A stretch of DNA of 64,000 nt from an uncultured Eubacteriales bacterium (GTDB lineage Bacteria; Bacillota; Clostridia; Oscillospirales; Acutalibacteraceae). Position numbers and translations under genes: made by a program. The DNA lies in NCBI GenBank assembly GCA_905198155.1, contig CAJKBQ010000001.1, positions 88,911 to 152,910 of the forward strand, given 5' to 3'. The notes beneath the pieces are model-generated. The model did not search any database. It worked only from the letters and a program-made list of their open reading frames with translations, and was not told the DNA's origin. Within the stretch, counting starts at the first letter, position 1; every line of letters begins with the position of its first letter. Positions 36,846-45,113 of the stretch are shown in pieces.

Positions 36846-38723
36846 ATGGCTTTTTTGCCGATTTCTCAGGCAGATATGGCAGTGCGCGGATGGGATGCGC
36901 CGGACTTTGTGCTGGTGACCGGGGACGCATACGTCGATCATCCGACGTTCGGAACCGCAATCATCTCGCGCTTACTGGAACATGAAGGCTTCCATGTCGC
37001 AATTCTGGCGCAGCCGGACTGGCACACCGACCGGGATTTCATGCGGTTCGGGCGTCCGAAACTGGGCTTTTTAGTGAACGCCGGGAACCTCGATTCGATG
37101 GTCGCGCACTATACCGCCGCGCGGAAGCGGCGCAGCGACGACGCTTATTCTCCCGGCCGCAAAGCCGGTCGGCGGCCGGATCGTGCCGTGACGGTATACA
37201 CCAGAAAACTCAAACAACTTTACCCGGATCTGCCGGTGGTCATCGGCGGACTGGAAGCATCGCTGCGCCGGTTCGCGCACTACGATTACTGGGACGATTC
37301 GATTCACCCGTCGGTTCTGATAGAATCCGGCGCAGATTTGCTGATTTTCGGGATGGGGGAGCACCAGATCGTCGAAATTGCGCAGCGCATGGCGGCAGGT
37401 GAATTGCCCGCGGCCATGCGGGATATCCGCGGCACGTGCTACGCCGTCGCGACCACCGATTACATCCCGGGCGCAGCGGTGGAATGTCCGTCGCTGGAAC
37501 AGGTTCGCGCATCCAAAAGGGAATACGCCATCTCCTGCCGCAAACAGCAGGACGAGCAGGATCCGATCGTCGGGAAGCGCGTGATTCAACGCCACGGCAA
37601 GCAGATTCTGGTGCAAAATCCCCCGCCGGTTCCGCTGACGCAGCCGGAACTGGATATGGTATATGAATTGCCGTATGAACGAACGTACCACCCGGTGTAT
37701 GAACCGGACGGCGGCGTTCCGGCGATCGAAGAAGTTGAATTTTCGATTACGCACAACCGCGGCTGTTTCGGCGCGTGCAATTTTTGCTCGCTGGCGTTTC
37801 ACCAAGGCCGTATGGTCACGACGCGCAGCGCGGAATCTGTGCTCCGCGAGGCAGAGATGCTGACACACCAACCGCGGTTCAAAGGCTACATTCACGATGT
37901 CGGCGGCCCGACTGCAAATTTCCGGCAGCCGTCTTGCAGCAAGCAGCTGAAACTCGGATTGTGCAAAGGGAAAAAGTGTCTCGCACCAAAGCCCTGCTCC
38001 AACCTCGAAGTGCAGCACACGGAATACCTGGAAATTCTGCGCAAAATGCGTCGGATTCCGGGCGTGAAGCGCGTATTCATCCGGTCGGGGATTCGGTTCG
38101 ATTACCTGATGGAGGATCGCGACGATTCGTTTTTCCGGGAACTGGTGCAGTATCACATCAGCGGCCAGCTGAAAGTCGCGCCGGAGCATTGTTCCGCCTC
38201 TGTACTGGATAAAATGGGTAAACCGCACATCGAAGCGTATGAGCGGTTCGCACGCAAATTCTACGCAGAAACCGGACAAATCGGCAAAAAGCAGTTTCTG
38301 GTTCCGTATTTGATGTCATCGCACCCCGGCAGCACCTTGCGCGACGCTGTGGAATTGGCGCTGTTTCTGAAAAAGAATCACATCCGTCCGGAACAGGTGC
38401 AGGATTTTTACCCCACTCCGGGAACGATTTCGACGTGTATGTTCTACACGGAACTGGATCCGTACACGCTGCAACCGGTCTTTGTCCCGAAAACACCGCA
38501 CGACAAGGCGCTTCAACGCGCGCTGCTGCAATTCTTTTTGCCGCAGAACTATGATTTGGTCGTGGAAGCGCTGCGGAAAGCCGGACGCTCGGATCTGATC
38601 GGATCCGGCGCACAGTGCCTGGTTCATGCACCGGCGCGGCCAAATGCACCGCGCGGCAAAATGCATGGCGGGCCGCAGTGGATCGGAAAACCGAACGCCG
38701 CGGCGCGAAGAAAACGGCCATGA
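36846..38723 (+). CDS. YgiQ family radical SAM protein (UPF0313)
   Basis: The 625-residue protein is a YgiQ-type radical SAM enzyme. An N-terminal region (about 1-290) binds a putative cobalamin-like or unknown partner. The radical SAM core carries the cluster motif Cys307, Cys311, Cys314 in CFGACNFC. More Cys residues follow in CSKQLKLGLCKGKKCLAPK, and a DUF3362-like C-terminus ends the chain. The reaction is not known. It is linked to the next gene by an ATGA overlap. Confidence 0.92.
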   Translation: MAFLPISQADMAVRGWDAPDFVLVTGDAYVDHPTFGTAIISRLLEHEGFHVAILAQPDWHTDRDFMRFGRPKLGFLVNAGNLDSMVAHYTAARKRRSDDAYSPGRKAGRRPDRAVTVYTRKLKQLYPDLPVVIGGLEASLRRFAHYDYWDDSIHPSVLIESGADLLIFGMGEHQIVEIAQRMAAGELPAAMRDIRGTCYAVATTDYIPGAAVECPSLEQVRASKREYAISCRKQQDEQDPIVGKRVIQRHGKQILVQNPPPVPLTQPELDMVYELPYERTYHPVYEPDGGVPAIEEVEFSITHNRGCFGACNFCSLAFHQGRMVTTRSAESVLREAEMLTHQPRFKGYIHDVGGPTANFRQPSCSKQLKLGLCKGKKCLAPKPCSNLEVQHTEYLEILRKMRRIPGVKRVFIRSGIRFDYLMEDRDDSFFRELVQYHISGQLKVAPEHCSASVLDKMGKPHIEAYERFARKFYAETGQIGKKQFLVPYLMSSHPGSTLRDAVELALFLKKNHIRPEQVQDFYPTPGTISTCMFYTELDPYTLQPVFVPKTPHDKALQRALLQFFLPQNYDLVVEALRKAGRSDLIGSGAQCLVHAPARPNAPRGKMHGGPQWIGKPNAAARRKRP

Positions 38724-39649
38724 TCTCCAAACGACAGCGTGCTTTTCTGCGCGCACAAGCTTTCCGAAAATGGTTCTGGCGAATTGCCGGACCAATTCTG
38801 ACGGTTTTGATTATATTGCTGTCCTGCAACGATGCGCATCCGCTTTACAAAGCATGGACATGGTCGGCAATTTTTCAGGTGACCGGATTGGGCGATGCGC
38901 CAACATCCGACGCGCCGTGTACCGTGCGCGTACTGGACGTCGGGAGCGCCGACTGCATCTGGATTCGATGCGGCGATACGTCGCTGCTGGTAGACACCGG
39001 AACCGCGCAAGGCGCTGCACTGCGGGCGGCGAACCTGGCTCGGCTGGGCGCTCGTCCGCTGAATGCACTCATCCTGACGCATCTGCACGACGACCATGCC
39101 GGTGCGGCCGCTGAAATGGCGGAAGCGCTGCATCCGCAGGAAGTATGGGTGGGTGCAGGCACTGCGCAGTCGGCCGAATGGGCAGCGCTGCGTCCGCAGT
39201 TCCCGGAGCGGTGTACGGTGCGGGCCGTGTCTGCCGGTCAGATGATCCGGTGCGGCGCGCTGATCGTCGAAATTTTGTATGAGTCGGACGGCGACGGGAA
39301 TGAAACCTCGCTGGTACTCCGGGTGTGGTATGAATCGGTTCGGATGCTGTTCATGGGCGACGCCGAAGCGGATACGGAGCAGGCGCTGCTGGCCAGCGGA
39401 CAGGATTTGACCGCCGACTGGATCAAAATCGGCCACCACGGCAGTGCAACTTCAACCACCGGCGATTTTCTGGATGCCGTATCGCCGCGCTTCGCCGTGA
39501 TTTCGTGCGGCAGCGCCCACCCGCCGAGCGCAGATGTCCTGCAAAATTTGCGCAGCCGCCGAATCCCATATCGCCGCACGGACTTGGACGGCGCAGTGCT
39601 GTTTGCAACGGACGGCGCAAATTATGAGATGTTTACCGAAAATTCATGA
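38720..39649 (+). CDS. ComEC/Rec2-type metallo-beta-lactamase fold hydrolase
   Basis: The 309-residue protein has one N-terminal membrane helix (about 20-45) and then an MBL domain with the metal motif THLHDDHAG near residues 118-126, a later MGDAEAD and IKIGHHGS. It matches the extracytoplasmic hydrolase domain of ComEC without the channel part, a form common in Firmicutes. Substrate and partner are unknown; nuclease activity is a guess from the family. The ATG overlaps the ygiQ stop. A DUF3006 gene follows, a frequent neighbour of this type. Confidence 0.85.
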   Translation: MISKRQRAFLRAQAFRKWFWRIAGPILTVLIILLSCNDAHPLYKAWTWSAIFQVTGLGDAPTSDAPCTVRVLDVGSADCIWIRCGDTSLLVDTGTAQGAALRAANLARLGARPLNALILTHLHDDHAGAAAEMAEALHPQEVWVGAGTAQSAEWAALRPQFPERCTVRAVSAGQMIRCGALIVEILYESDGDGNETSLVLRVWYESVRMLFMGDAEADTEQALLASGQDLTADWIKIGHHGSATSTTGDFLDAVSPRFAVISCGSAHPPSADVLQNLRSRRIPYRRTDLDGAVLFATDGANYEMFTENS

Positions 39650-39657
39650 TTCAGCTC

Positions 39658-39686
39658 TTGCATCCGGCGCACAATCCCGCTATAAT
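39658..39686 (+). promoter_or_regulatory. Promoter of the DUF3006 gene
   Basis: TTGCAT and TATAAT are spaced by 17 bp, starting 8 bp after the MBL gene stop. Confidence 0.8.
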
Positions 39687-39725
39687 TATTCCGGATTATT
39701 TTTTTGAGAGGGTAAGGTTTTGACT

Positions 39726-39947
39726 ATGCAACAATTGATTGTCGATCGATTTGAAGGAATTTACGTGATTTGCGAAGATCAGGAAAAAAAGCTTTTTGCA
39801 ATCGAAAAAAATGAAGCGCCCGTGAATGTAAAAGAAGGCGATGTGCTGGTGATCTCGAACGACGGGACGCTGCAAATTGACGCCGAAGAAACGGCGCGCC
39901 GCCGTGCAGCTGCCATTAAAAAGCAACGCGGCGCATTTCGAAAGTAA
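39726..39947 (+). CDS. DUF3006 family small protein
   Basis: The 73-residue protein fits DUF3006: a short beta-barrel-like domain with IVDRFEGIYVICE at the start and VKEGDVLVI in the middle, then a charged helix. GGTAAGG lies 8 nt before the ATG at 39726. In many Firmicutes DUF3006 genes lie beside ComEC-type MBL genes, as here. Their joint role is not known. Confidence 0.85.
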   Translation: MQQLIVDRFEGIYVICEDQEKKLFAIEKNEAPVNVKEGDVLVISNDGTLQIDAEETARRRAAAIKKQRGAFRK

Positions 39948-40009
39948 AAATAGAAAAACGGAACGAATTTGTTCATAAATTTGTACTATATTTCTGTGCT
40001 GCTTCCGTG

Positions 40010-40015
40010 TATAAT
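40010..40015 (+). promoter_or_regulatory. -10 box of the 40047 gene
   Basis: TATAAT lies 31 bp before the start codon. A TTGTAC hexamer at 39981 is 23 bp away, too far for a normal -35. Confidence 0.5.
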
Positions 40016-40046
40016 AAAAGTAACTTAGAATTTGGGAAGTGTCCGA

Positions 40047-40622
40047 ATGAATAAAGTCACCGTCTTTCGATTGAGTACCAAGATTTTCTCGTCCTTGATG
40101 CTGGCAACCATCACCGGCGGCCTGCTGAGTATGCTGTTTATCAGCTTAACCGAGAAACACTGGGCTGCAATCCTGATTCAATGCCTCCTGCTGCTGCTTT
40201 ATTACTCCGTGATTTACAGCGCGGCGTGGAAGGACGGCTACACCGAAATGAACCGTGTACTGTGCGGATTTTCGACGTTCGACCCGCTGAAAGGGCTAAA
40301 AGCCGGACTGCTCGCGGTTGTCCCATCGTATTTGCTGTGGGGATTGATGGTCGCGCTGCGGTACTTCGGCGTGGAATTGGATACCGCGTACCGCATCGTT
40401 CACTTTTTTGCCATTCATGTAATCAACGCATTTATGAATCCGGATGTGCGCGTACAGGATTTGTCGTTTGGGAGCCTGCTCGGCGCTTCGTCGTTTTTGG
40501 CCGCAGTGCCGCTGGTCACGTTTGTGGGTTATTTGCTGGGGTACAAACGGTTTTCATTCATGGAGCTGTTTGTATTCAAGAAAAAAGCGCAGCCCGCCAA
40601 CACACCGCAGCCCAAACGCTGA
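40047..40622 (+). CDS. Polytopic membrane protein, unknown
   Basis: The 191-residue protein has about four to five hydrophobic segments (near 12-35, 42-62, 88-108, 118-135, 146-168) and a basic Pro-rich tail. GGGAAG lies 8 nt before the ATG. I do not recognise the family. It is a single-gene unit ending in a strong terminator. Confidence 0.7.
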   Translation: MNKVTVFRLSTKIFSSLMLATITGGLLSMLFISLTEKHWAAILIQCLLLLLYYSVIYSAAWKDGYTEMNRVLCGFSTFDPLKGLKAGLLAVVPSYLLWGLMVALRYFGVELDTAYRIVHFFAIHVINAFMNPDVRVQDLSFGSLLGASSFLAAVPLVTFVGYLLGYKRFSFMELFVFKKKAQPANTPQPKR

Positions 40623-40631
40623 ATTGCATTC

Positions 40632-40667
40632 AACGCCCGTTTCCGTCTGATGGGAACGGGCGTTTTT
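40632..40667 (+). terminator. Rho-independent terminator
   Basis: An 11- to 13-bp stem (AACGCCCGTTTCC with GGGAACGGGCGTT, one G-U pair) is followed by a short T-run. Confidence 0.9.
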
Positions 40668-40701
40668 ATGGGACAACGATCCCCGAAACGGAGGAATTTT
40701 G

Positions 40702-41376
40702 ATGGAGCCGAATTTGAACCAGACCTGGAAGGAAATTTCCAGTAATATCAACCCCAACGAGCTGTACAGCAATTTTCAGGAGTTTTTGAAGCTTCAGCAT
40801 TTGTATAACGCGGCTGTTAAACTGATCCAGACGCGGCTCGAAGTGCTGAACGACGAGTTCAACGTGCTGTACGCCCGCAACCCGATTCACCACATCGAAA
40901 GCCGGCTCAAATCGACGTCCAGCATCGTCGCCAAGCTGCAAAAGAAAGGCTATCCCATTTCGATCGAGTCGGCGATGAAAAACATCAACGATATCGCCGG
41001 AATCCGCGTAGTGTGCTGCTACATCGACGACGTGTACCGCGTGGAAGAAATGCTGCTGCGGCAATCAGACATTGAGCTGGTAAAGCGGCAGGATTATATC
41101 AAAAAACCGAATTTCAACGGATACCGTTCGCTGCACCTGGACTTGCGGGTGCCGGTATTTCTGTCCAACTGTACGAAGTATGTGCTGTCAGAAATTCAGA
41201 TTCGCACGGTCGCGATGGATTTTTGGGCCAGTCTGGAACACGATCTGCGTTACAAGGGTGACAAAGAGCATCTGCCGGTCGGCATCAACGAAGAGATGCT
41301 GCACTGCGCCAACGAGATTGCAGAAATCGATCAGAAAATGCAGGATATGTACCGCCGCATTCAGGCCGCAAAGTAA
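40702..41376 (+). CDS. Small alarmone synthetase, (p)ppGpp synthetase (RelQ/YjbM type)
   Basis: The 224-residue protein is a single RelA/SpoT synthetase domain flanked by helices, without hydrolase or regulatory domains. Motifs include DIAGIRVVC near residue 95, NGYRSLHLDL and EIQIRTVAMDFWASLEHDLRYK. It makes ppGpp or pppGpp from ATP and GDP or GTP, and in Bacillus such enzymes answer cell-wall stress. GGAGG lies 7 nt before the ATG. It forms its own unit between a terminator and the hydF promoter. Confidence 0.92.
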   Translation: MEPNLNQTWKEISSNINPNELYSNFQEFLKLQHLYNAAVKLIQTRLEVLNDEFNVLYARNPIHHIESRLKSTSSIVAKLQKKGYPISIESAMKNINDIAGIRVVCCYIDDVYRVEEMLLRQSDIELVKRQDYIKKPNFNGYRSLHLDLRVPVFLSNCTKYVLSEIQIRTVAMDFWASLEHDLRYKGDKEHLPVGINEEMLHCANEIAEIDQKMQDMYRRIQAAK

Positions 41377-41389
41377 CCGTTGAATTTGG

Positions 41390-41418
41390 TTGACAATACG
41401 CCCCCGTCATGATATAAT
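41390..41418 (+). promoter_or_regulatory. Consensus promoter upstream of hydF
   Basis: TTGACA and TATAAT match the consensus fully, with a 17-bp spacer. This is the strongest promoter seen in the window. Confidence 0.92.
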
Positions 41419-41438
41419 AAATGGAAGCGGGGCAATCG

Positions 41439-41469
41439 AACCGCATCCGTTTGGATATGCGGTTTTTTT
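41439..41469 (+). terminator. Terminator-like hairpin in the hydF leader (possible attenuator)
   Basis: The stem AACCGCAT-CC with GG-AT-ATGCGGTT (two-base bulge) and a GTTT loop are followed by seven T, 42 bp before the hydF start. It begins only about 15 nt after the expected transcription start. It could stop most transcripts as a tiny RNA, or be controlled as an attenuator. A GCGG at 41427-41430 could pair with the CCGC of the left arm as an alternative fold. Confidence 0.7.
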
Positions 41470-41510
41470 GTCGAAATTGTTTCTTTTTTTTGCGGACAGG
41501 GGGTATAAAG

Positions 41511-42713
41511 ATGAGTTTGAACGATACACCCAGCGGCGAGCGGCTGCATATTGGTTTTTTCGGTTTGCGGAATGCCGGAAAATCCAGTGTGGTCAACGCA
41601 GTAACCGGGCAGAATTTGTCGCTGGTGTCAGAAATAAAAGGTACCACGACCGACCCGGTACAAAAAGCGATGGAACTGCTCCCGATTGGCCCGGTGGTAA
41701 TCATCGACACGCCGGGCATGGACGATGAAGGAACGCTGGGGGAGATGCGGGTGCAGCGCGCCCGCGAGGTACTGCGGAAAACCGACCTGGCGGTGCTGGT
41801 GGTCGATGCCGTTAAAGGAATCCAGCCAATGGATCGCGCGCTGCGCGACATCATTGCGGCGGCCGGCATCCCGCTGCTGACGGTGTTCAACAAGTGCGAC
41901 TTGCTGAATCAATCGCCGGAAGCCGGGGCATACGAAATATATGTAAGCGCGGCCAAAGGGATCAATATCCACGCGTTGAAAGAGCGGATCGCCCAATTGG
42001 TGCCGCAAACTGCCAACGACCGGCAGCTGATCGGCGATTTGATTGCGCCGAACGATGTGATCGTTCTGGTCACGCCGATCGACGAATCGGCGCCCAAGGG
42101 TCGGATGATCCTGCCGCAGCAGCAAATGATCCGCGACGTGCTGGATCACGGCGCAATCAATGTCGTGGTGCGGGAGCGGGAATTGGCACAGGCGCTTGAT
42201 GCGCTCGGAAAACCGCCGCGCATGGTCATTACCGATTCGCAGGCGTTTGGCGTTGTCAGTAAAATTGTACCGGAATCGATCCCGCTGACCTCTTTCTCGA
42301 TTTTATTTGCCCGCTACAAGGGTGAGTTGGAAACGGCTGTGCGCGGCGCAGCGGCGCTGGATCGGCTGCGTGACGGCGACCGGGTTCTGATTTCGGAAGG
42401 CTGTACGCATCACCGGCAGTGCAACGATATCGGCACGGTAAAGCTGCCCAATTGGATTCGCGCATACACCGGGCGCACTCTGCAATTCTCCTACACTTCC
42501 GGCCGCGAATTTCCGACGGATCTGTCGCCGTATGCGCTGGTGGTGCATTGCGGCGCCTGTATGCTGAACATCCGCGAAATGCAGGCGCGGCTGCGCTGTG
42601 CATCGTCGTGCGGCGTGCCGATAACCAACTACGGGATTGCGATTGCGCAGATGCACGGAATCTTGAATCGGTCGCTGTCTCCGTTTCCGTCGCTTCAAGC
42701 CGACTTGAAATAA
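41511..42713 (+). CDS. hydF: [FeFe] hydrogenase H-cluster maturation GTPase HydF
   Basis: HydF is the scaffold on which the [2Fe] part of the H-cluster is built before transfer to hydrogenase. The 400-residue protein has an N-terminal GTPase domain (about 10-170, Walker A GLRNAGKSS at 18-26, DTPGMDD, NKCD), a dimerisation domain and a C-terminal cluster domain with Cys-His ligands in EGCTHHRQC and HCGACM. HydE and HydG are not in the window. It opens the hydrogenase region that runs to 49389. Confidence 0.96.
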   Translation: MSLNDTPSGERLHIGFFGLRNAGKSSVVNAVTGQNLSLVSEIKGTTTDPVQKAMELLPIGPVVIIDTPGMDDEGTLGEMRVQRAREVLRKTDLAVLVVDAVKGIQPMDRALRDIIAAAGIPLLTVFNKCDLLNQSPEAGAYEIYVSAAKGINIHALKERIAQLVPQTANDRQLIGDLIAPNDVIVLVTPIDESAPKGRMILPQQQMIRDVLDHGAINVVVRERELAQALDALGKPPRMVITDSQAFGVVSKIVPESIPLTSFSILFARYKGELETAVRGAAALDRLRDGDRVLISEGCTHHRQCNDIGTVKLPNWIRAYTGRTLQFSYTSGREFPTDLSPYALVVHCGACMLNIREMQARLRCASSCGVPITNYGIAIAQMHGILNRSLSPFPSLQADLK

Positions 42714-42747
42714 ACGATCGGGTATGCCCCGATTCAGGAGGAAGCTC

Positions 42748-43695
42748 ATGAATTTGCTGCATATGAAGTATGCCGTCCAAATCGCCGAAACGCATTCGAT
42801 CAACAAAGCGGCGGAAATCCTATACGTGGGGCAATCGGCGCTCAGCCGCGCAATCAAGGAATTGGAAACGTCGCTGGGTGTCACGCTGTTCGAGCGCAGC
42901 ACAAAGGGCATGGTGCTGACGCCGAACGGCGAAGTGTTCGTCCGATACGCCAAAAGCGTGCTGCACCAGATTGACGAAATCGAAAATCTGTTCAGCGACG
43001 GCGCGGTCAATCGCCAGCGATTTTCCATTTCCGTGCCGCGCGCCAGCTATATCACCGACGCATTCGCGAAATTTTCCAACGAAATTGCACCGGATATGCA
43101 GGTCGAATTGTTTTACCGCGAAACCAACGCCATGCACGTCATCAAAAGCATTTTGCAGGAAGATTACAAAATGGGCATTGTGCGGTATGCGACGGCCTAC
43201 GACCGGTACTACACCGAGCTGATGACGGAAAAGGGTCTGGACGGTACGCTGATTACAGAATTCCGGTATCAGCTGCTGATGAATGCCGCCAGTCCGCTGG
43301 CCAGCAAGCCGGAACTGACGCACGAGGATTTGCATGAACTGATTGAAATTTCGCACGCGGACGCATATGTGCCGGTTCTGTCGGATGCCGACGACAAAAA
43401 AGAAGAACTCCTGGACAATACCAACCGGCATATCTATGTATTCGAGCGCGGGAGCCAGTTTGAACTGTTGGCGCAAAATCCGGAAACGTATATGTGGGTA
43501 TCGCCGGTTCCGGAAATCCGATTGAAGCAGTACGGCTTGGTGCAGCGCCCCTGCAAGCTGAATCCGCGCGTATACAAGGACGTTTTGGTTCGGCGTAAAG
43601 AATATGAGCTGACGGCGCTGGATCAGCTGTTTATCGAGCACCTGATCCGTGCAAAGCGCGAAATTATCGGCACATTTAACGGGACTGCGCCGTGA
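42748..43695 (+). CDS. LysR family transcriptional regulator
   Basis: The 315-residue protein has an N-terminal winged HTH (about 1-62, with SINKAAEILYVGQSALSRAI) and a C-terminal periplasmic-binding-like effector domain. AGGAGG lies just before the ATG at 42748. It sits 34 bp after hydF on the same strand and is probably in its transcript. A LysR protein inside a hydrogenase maturation cluster may set expression by redox or a metabolite; the effector is unknown. Confidence 0.9.
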   Translation: MNLLHMKYAVQIAETHSINKAAEILYVGQSALSRAIKELETSLGVTLFERSTKGMVLTPNGEVFVRYAKSVLHQIDEIENLFSDGAVNRQRFSISVPRASYITDAFAKFSNEIAPDMQVELFYRETNAMHVIKSILQEDYKMGIVRYATAYDRYYTELMTEKGLDGTLITEFRYQLLMNAASPLASKPELTHEDLHELIEISHADAYVPVLSDADDKKEELLDNTNRHIYVFERGSQFELLAQNPETYMWVSPVPEIRLKQYGLVQRPCKLNPRVYKDVLVRRKEYELTALDQLFIEHLIRAKREIIGTFNGTAP

Positions 43696-43842
43696 GTATT
43701 GCGGAAATCGCAATGCCGGTATGAAAAAGAAGCAATTCCAATCGGTGAAAACCTTTGTTAAAATAATAACATCTTTTGCAATTTGCGACGGGGCAGATAC
43801 TGCCCATCGCCGATTGCGGACTGAATCGAGGAGGATCTTTCG

Positions 43843-44574
43843 ATGAATTTGGATCGAATGATTGCCGTTCGCAACAATAAAACAGTGTTTCGCGACGGGG
43901 ACCGGTGTTTGAAAGTATTTACCGCCGGTTTTTCCAAAGCAGACGCATTGCACGAAGCGCTGAATCAGGCGCGAATCGAAGAAACCGGCCTGCACGTCCC
44001 CAAAATACTCGAATTTACGGAAATTGACGGAAAATGGGCGATTATAGCCGAATATATCAACGGACAGACGTTGGAACAGCTGATGCAGGCATACCCCGAA
44101 AAACGTGCGGATTATCTGGATTTGCTGGTACGCGTACAGCTGGAAATCCAAAGCAAAACCTGCCCGTCGCTGGAACAGCTGAAAGACCGGCTAACCCAGC
44201 TGATTCATGCATCGGAACTGCGTGCGACCGCGCGCTACAATCTGTGCGCACGCGCGGAAGCCATGCCGAAACACGGAAAAGTATGCCATTGCGACCTGAT
44301 CCCGTCCAATATTGTCCTGACCGCCGACGGCACGCCGTATGTGCTGGATTGGTCGCAGGTCACGCAGGGCAACGGTGCGGCCGACGCGGTACACACCTAT
44401 TTGCTGCTGCGGCTTCGCGGAGAAGATGCGGACGATTATCTGGCGCGCTACTGTGCCCAAAGCGGAACCGACTGCGCGTGTGTGGAAAAATGGATTCCGA
44501 TCGTCGCCGCGGCGCTCGCGGTCAAAAGCAACGCCGCCGAGCGGGCGCTGCTCAATTCATGGGTTAAATTATGA
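43843..44574 (+). CDS. APH/choline-kinase fold phosphotransferase
   Basis: The 243-residue protein has the kinase-like APH fold. The catalytic loop is HCDLIPSN with His149, Asp151 and Asn156, and a metal-binding Asp169 lies in VLDWSQ. The N-lobe is short but keeps LKVF with a candidate ATP lysine near residue 24. Its substrate is unknown: it could be a sugar, choline or a protein. The upstream gap (43696-43842) has a small hairpin and A+T-rich tract that may hold a promoter. It stands between the LysR gene and the Fe-S genes, 6 kb from no obvious sugar system, so a role in the hydrogenase signalling set is possible. Confidence 0.8.
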   Translation: MNLDRMIAVRNNKTVFRDGDRCLKVFTAGFSKADALHEALNQARIEETGLHVPKILEFTEIDGKWAIIAEYINGQTLEQLMQAYPEKRADYLDLLVRVQLEIQSKTCPSLEQLKDRLTQLIHASELRATARYNLCARAEAMPKHGKVCHCDLIPSNIVLTADGTPYVLDWSQVTQGNGAADAVHTYLLLRLRGEDADDYLARYCAQSGTDCACVEKWIPIVAAALAVKSNAAERALLNSWVKL

Positions 44575-44603
44575 AGCAATAACATCAATCGGAGGAATTA
44601 TTT

Positions 44604-44852
44604 ATGAAAATCACAGTGTGTATCGGATCGTCCTGCCACATCAAAGGATCGCGGCAGGTGGTGGAGCAGCTGCAATCGCTGATTCACGCACGCAATCTGG
44701 ACGATCAAGTGGAGCTGGCCGGCACGTTCTGCATGGGCAAATGCCAGCAGGGCGTGTGCGTTACGGTGGACAATCAGTTCCACTCGGTCACGCCGAACAC
44801 CGTTCCGGAATTTTTTGAAACTTATGTATGTCCAAAGGTGAGTCAAGCATGA
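44604..44852 (+). CDS. Small [2Fe-2S] thioredoxin-like ferredoxin
   Basis: The 82-residue protein is a stand-alone thioredoxin-like [2Fe-2S] domain as in NuoE/HoxE: Cys6 and Cys11 (CIGSSC) and a second pair in FCMGKC near residues 43-47. It probably carries electrons to or from the hydrogenase-like proteins downstream. A GGAGG site precedes the ATG. It overlaps the next gene by ATGA, and the two products are clear paralogues. Confidence 0.88.
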   Translation: MKITVCIGSSCHIKGSRQVVEQLQSLIHARNLDDQVELAGTFCMGKCQQGVCVTVDNQFHSVTPNTVPEFFETYVCPKVSQA

Positions 44853-45109
44853 TTGTTCAAATATGTGTCGGATCGTCCTGCCATTTGAAGGGATCCGAAA
44901 AATTAGTAGAATTGTTCCAATCCGCGATTGCCGCGCATCACCTGGAAAACGACGTGACCCTGGCAGGCAGCTTCTGCACCGGCCGATGCAACCGGGTAGG
45001 CGTGACGATCATTGTTGACGACGAAGTATTTCCCGGCATCACGCCCGACGGATTCGATTCGTTTTTCACAGCGCATGTGCTGAATCCCATTTCACACGGA
45101 GAGGGGTAA
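44849..45109 (+). CDS. Small [2Fe-2S] thioredoxin-like ferredoxin, second copy
   Basis: The 86-residue protein repeats the pattern of its neighbour: CVGSSC near the start and FCTGRC near residues 43-48, again four Cys for one [2Fe-2S] cluster. ATG at 44849 has AAAGGTG 7 nt upstream and overlaps the previous stop. It lies 4 bp before the sensory hydrogenase gene. The pair looks like a local tandem duplication that has since diverged. Confidence 0.87.
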   Translation: MIVQICVGSSCHLKGSEKLVELFQSAIAAHHLENDVTLAGSFCTGRCNRVGVTIIVDDEVFPGITPDGFDSFFTAHVLNPISHGEG

Positions 45110-45113
45110 ACAT

